Notes under the pieces: generated by a model
Told to the model about the DNA's origin: nothing
The model's input: the letters and a program-made list of their open reading frames with translations, nothing else
Databases searched by the model: none
Translations under genes and position numbers: made by a program
DNA from: Rutpela maculata
Lineage: Eukaryota > Arthropoda > Insecta > Coleoptera > Cerambycidae
Reading direction: 5' to 3'
Assembly (NCBI GenBank): GCA_936432065.2
Contig: OW386293.2
Coordinates: 61,526,265 to 61,590,264 of the forward strand
Length of the DNA: 64,000 nucleotides
Part shown: positions 62,311 to 64,000 of the stretch, piece by piece
Position numbering within the stretch: the stretch's first letter is position 1
Layout of the letters: each line of letters starts with the position of its first letter

Positions 62311-64000
62311 CGTTGAGTGAAAAGTTTACCAAGAGGCGCAACCGTGTACTTGAAATCGTAGCCCAAGCAGGGTCTGATGTATAGTACGGCGCCACCGGCA
62401 TTGGGGTCTAAGATCTTAGTCAGTTGCACAAACATCAGTTAGGTTGATGGCAGGCACTCGTATGGTTCGCGTCGCGTAAATCGTCGCTTTTGATAAACAA
62501 GGAGATTTGTCTCTGCGCTCGGCTCTCATATAGACATAATATTTAAATGCAAACACCTACTGAAACATTCAGAGAAACGACGAAATGGTGAAATATTCAT
62601 CATTGCCAGCTACATTGTATTTTTAAATTTAACCTAAAAACGATAATGATTCTGACAAAAACATGTAATGCATACCTAGCAAATAAAAAACAATTTTGAA
62701 TCAAACACATACCTTCCTGTTCTGTTTAGTGTGTGGCGTGTTTATTATGTTTATTTTCATAACAATTAAATATATAAACCCAATGAGCTGCTGGCAACAT
62801 AAAACATTTTTTTCCCAGTAAAATAAACCATTTTGATATAATATTAAATAATACATAACAAAGAAAATTAAGTAAAAGTTCCATGTACCATGTGCATCAC
62901 AAATGCGCACAACGTGATAAAGTGAATTTTATTACTTTCACATCAATCACATCCAGTGGAAGTATAGTAACGGCAAAAAATTTTTAAAAAACTGTCATTG
63001 ATCAAATAGGCTTAGAATGTCATGAGACGTCGAGATTTTTAAATTTGAGCAAAAAAAATTTCTGTTTGCCCGTAACTTTTTTGTGCGCATGTTTACTCTG
63101 GAACCGTTAAAGATACTGACTTGAAATTTGATACACGTATGTATTTTAACGAGAACTGGAACTAGATTATATTTTCATCTTATTCCGTTGAAGGGTAAAT
63201 TGGGATAAAGGGGGGGTAAATAAGTAAATCAAGCATGTAAGAGTCCATAAAATTGGTATTTAGTATATATAAGAAAAGGTAAGGGCTCAAAAAATTACTC
63301 CCGTTACCACCCCCACCTCACTATTAAAGGGGGGTGGAAAAGCCTCAACATAAAAAAAATTATTTCATTTGCCCCTCTACCACCCCCCTCTACCACCCCC
63401 TTCCACCACCCCCCACTACCGGTGTTTTTGTTTTATAGGTTTTTGGAGTAGGCGATTTCAAATATTATGTTATTAAAGTTTCATAAATAATTTTCACATA
63501 GTGGAGTGCAATTTTTTTCTTCTTTGTGAGAGACTTGGATAGAAAACGTGGATGTGGAATTTTAAGGTTTATAAACAGGTTGCTAAATTGATACCAATGT
63601 TTCAAGGATAGATGAGGATATAGCAACGCGTCCTTGCGTGTGTATCTAGCTTCTACGATTTTCAATTAAAATACCATGCAACCTGTTCGGTGTTTCTATT
63701 ATTTTCTTTATTCTTTAATAAGTGGGTTATCTCGAGTAGTATATAGATGCGCAGTGGATTTCCTCGAGTACTGTGGATGCGTGGTGGCTTTCCTCGAGTA
63801 CTATAGATGCGCAGTAGGTTACTCCAAGTAATATGGATGCGCAGTAGATTTCCTCAAATAAAATGGATGCGCAATGGGTTACCTTGAGTAGTATGGATGC
63901 GCAGTGGGTTTTCACGAGTAAAATAGATGCGCAGTAGGTTACCTCAAGTAGTATGGATTCGCATTGGGTTTCCTCGAGTAACATCGATGCGCAGTGGGTT
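62311..64000 (-). repeat. Inverted partner of the 9951-11643 block, truncated by the window end
   Basis: Reverse complement of 9951-11643 with near-identity throughout. It includes the family A half copy (62940-63560) and the 30-bp minisatellite (63715-64000). Differences include a 7-base G run (63211 region) where the other copy has an 18-base C run. The real end of the repeat lies beyond the window. Confidence 0.87.
63715..64000 (-). repeat. 30-bp minisatellite, inverted copy
   Basis: About 9 units with the core ATGGATGCGCAGTGGGTT and CCTCGAGTA, matching the array at 9951-10225 in reverse. It continues beyond the window. Confidence 0.87.

Overview
The window is AT-rich animal DNA, almost certainly from an insect (possibly a beetle, low confidence). 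The evidence is an errantivirus with an env gene, a Jockey-type non-LTR element, Copia and Ty3/gypsy elements, a tRNA-derived SINE, TA-flanked Tc1/mariner-type MITEs, hAT-like MITEs and many foldback palindromes. No intact host gene is visible. Nearly all of it is transposable elements nested inside one another.

Layout. 1-7.65 kb: minus-strand errantivirus (env, pol, gag, leader, partial LTR) with a 203-bp MITE in its leader. 8.4-11.6 kb: foldback repeats of one family (here A) with a 30-bp minisatellite; 9951-11643 recurs inverted at 62311-64000. 11.7-15.6 kb: minus-strand Copia element (Copia-1). 15.7-17.5 kb: mariner remnant, palindromes, SINE and a possible two-exon small gene. 18044-33788: a 15.7-kb element with long terminal inverted repeats and 6-bp target duplications. 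It encodes a broken integrase-like transposase on the plus strand and a broken HECT-type ubiquitin-ligase-like protein on the minus strand, and has been invaded by a complete 6.6-kb Ty3/gypsy element and by a foldback that itself contains a hAT-like element.

34.3-45.3 kb: repeat family C, a degenerate gene of an uncharacterised repeat-associated family, a foldback inside a foldback (37.4-39.9 kb), a 20-bp satellite and a 2.3-kb TIR element lodged in another family A copy. 45.3-53.7 kb: minus-strand Copia-2, carrying a truncated Jockey-type element in its LTR and a 1.24-kb TIR element next to its gag. 53.7-64 kb: hairpin, 106-bp tandem repeat, a large palindrome whose two arms each carry the same first exon, an isolated CXC-domain exon, a 1.7-kb foldback, and the second copy of the 9951-11643 block.

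The most interesting object is the 18044-33788 element. Both terminal repeats carry the same 7-codon ATG exon followed by a GTAAGT donor, so two convergent genes (integrase and HECT protein) appear to be driven from duplicated promoter-exon modules inside the ends. The ends also contain arrays of a 20-bp unit with a palindromic core. The integrase homology, the 6-bp duplication and the TA-pyrimidine terminus resemble what I recall of the IS3EU group. A HECT partner gene and exon-bearing ends are not something I know to be described for it.
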